Shown here: positions 6,349 through 6,538 of the stretch, piece by piece
How positions within the stretch are numbered: position 1 is the stretch's first letter
Layout of the letters: every line of letters starts with the position of its first letter
Made by a program: the position numbers and the translations under genes
The notes under the pieces: model-generated
The model's input: the letters and a program-made list of their open reading frames with translations, nothing else
What the model was told of the DNA's origin: nothing
The model's database searches: none
From: UPXZ01 sp047973025
GTDB lineage: Bacteria > Bacteroidota > Bacteroidia > Bacteroidales > Paludibacteraceae
NCBI GenBank assembly: GCA_047973025.1
Contig: JBKEBE010000141.1
Location: forward strand, 1-6,538
Length of the DNA stretch: 6,538 nucleotides
Direction of reading: 5' to 3'

Positions 6349-6538
6349 ATGAAAAAAGCACTTTTTATTGTAGCAATGGTGGCAGTGATAGTATCCTGCT
6401 CCAAGGATGGACATGAAGTGATAAATCCGGTACAACAAAATCCGGATGAAACGTATGCCAAAACCGAGTTTAATCTTGACTTGCGTGATTTTGCACTGGC
6501 GGTAAACGAAGCGATCAATACCAACGCTTCGTTTCGCA
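6349..6538 (+). CDS. Lipoprotein of unknown function, N-terminal part (partial)
   Basis: An open frame starts at ATG 6349 and runs off the right edge after 63 codons. Residues 1-17 form a lipoprotein signal: MKK, a hydrophobic core, then VIVSC with Cys17 as the lipidated residue. After Cys17 come Ser-Lys-Asp-Gly, so there is no Asp at +2. The Lys-Asp pair loosely resembles the charged lipoprotein export signal that sends Bacteroidetes lipoproteins to the cell surface. A Pro/Gln/Asn-rich spacer (about 25-35) follows, then what looks like a helical start, FNLDLRDFALAVNEAI (41-56). This last segment faintly recalls Bacteroidetes hypothetical lipoproteins with an FA-x-AL-type opening, but I do not recognise a named family. 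It should sit in the outer membrane; its function is unknown. Confidence 0.75.
   Translation, partial: MKKALFIVAMVAVIVSCSKDGHEVINPVQQNPDETYAKTEFNLDLRDFALAVNEAINTNASFR

Noticed and set aside
1..6538. Mobile element, CRISPR array, tRNA/rRNA or defence locus
   Set aside because: No terminal inverted repeats, transposase or integrase motifs, regularly spaced repeats or RNA-gene signatures were seen on either strand; the core is a conserved housekeeping operon.

Overview
The window reads as a housekeeping stretch of a Bacteroidetes chromosome, most likely Bacteroidales. The evidence is a perfect match to the Bacteroidetes promoter (TTTG, 19 bases, TAnnTTTG) before rimP, AT-rich start regions without clear Shine-Dalgarno sites, a TonB-dependent receptor N-terminus with a carboxypeptidase-regulatory-like domain, and a translation factor IF2 with the phylum's usual N-terminal architecture. 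I cannot name the genus.

Layout. At the left edge, on the minus strand, is the first 62 codons of an outer-membrane TonB-dependent receptor-type protein, preceded by a TPP (thi-box) riboswitch. The riboswitch points to thiamin or a thiamin precursor as the likely substrate. The divergent control region (189-531) also carries the promoter of the plus-strand operon and a leader hairpin followed by a T-run, which looks like an attenuator.

The central 4.7 kb is rimP-nusA-infB: 30S maturation factor, transcription elongation/termination factor and initiation factor IF2. rimP and nusA are 2 bp apart. nusA and infB are separated by an unusually roomy 171 bp that may fold. A strong intrinsic terminator closes the operon just after infB.

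To the right is a complete, separately transcribed pirin-family cupin gene. It is followed by the 5' end of a lipoprotein gene that runs off the window and has no stop inside it.

The genes join ribosome maturation, transcription control and translation initiation in one operon. The flanking thiamin-uptake, pirin and lipoprotein genes appear to be independent units. I see no mobile element, CRISPR array, tRNA, rRNA or defence system. The points that merit a second look are regulatory: the riboswitch-receptor pairing and the terminator-like leader of an operon that encodes NusA itself.
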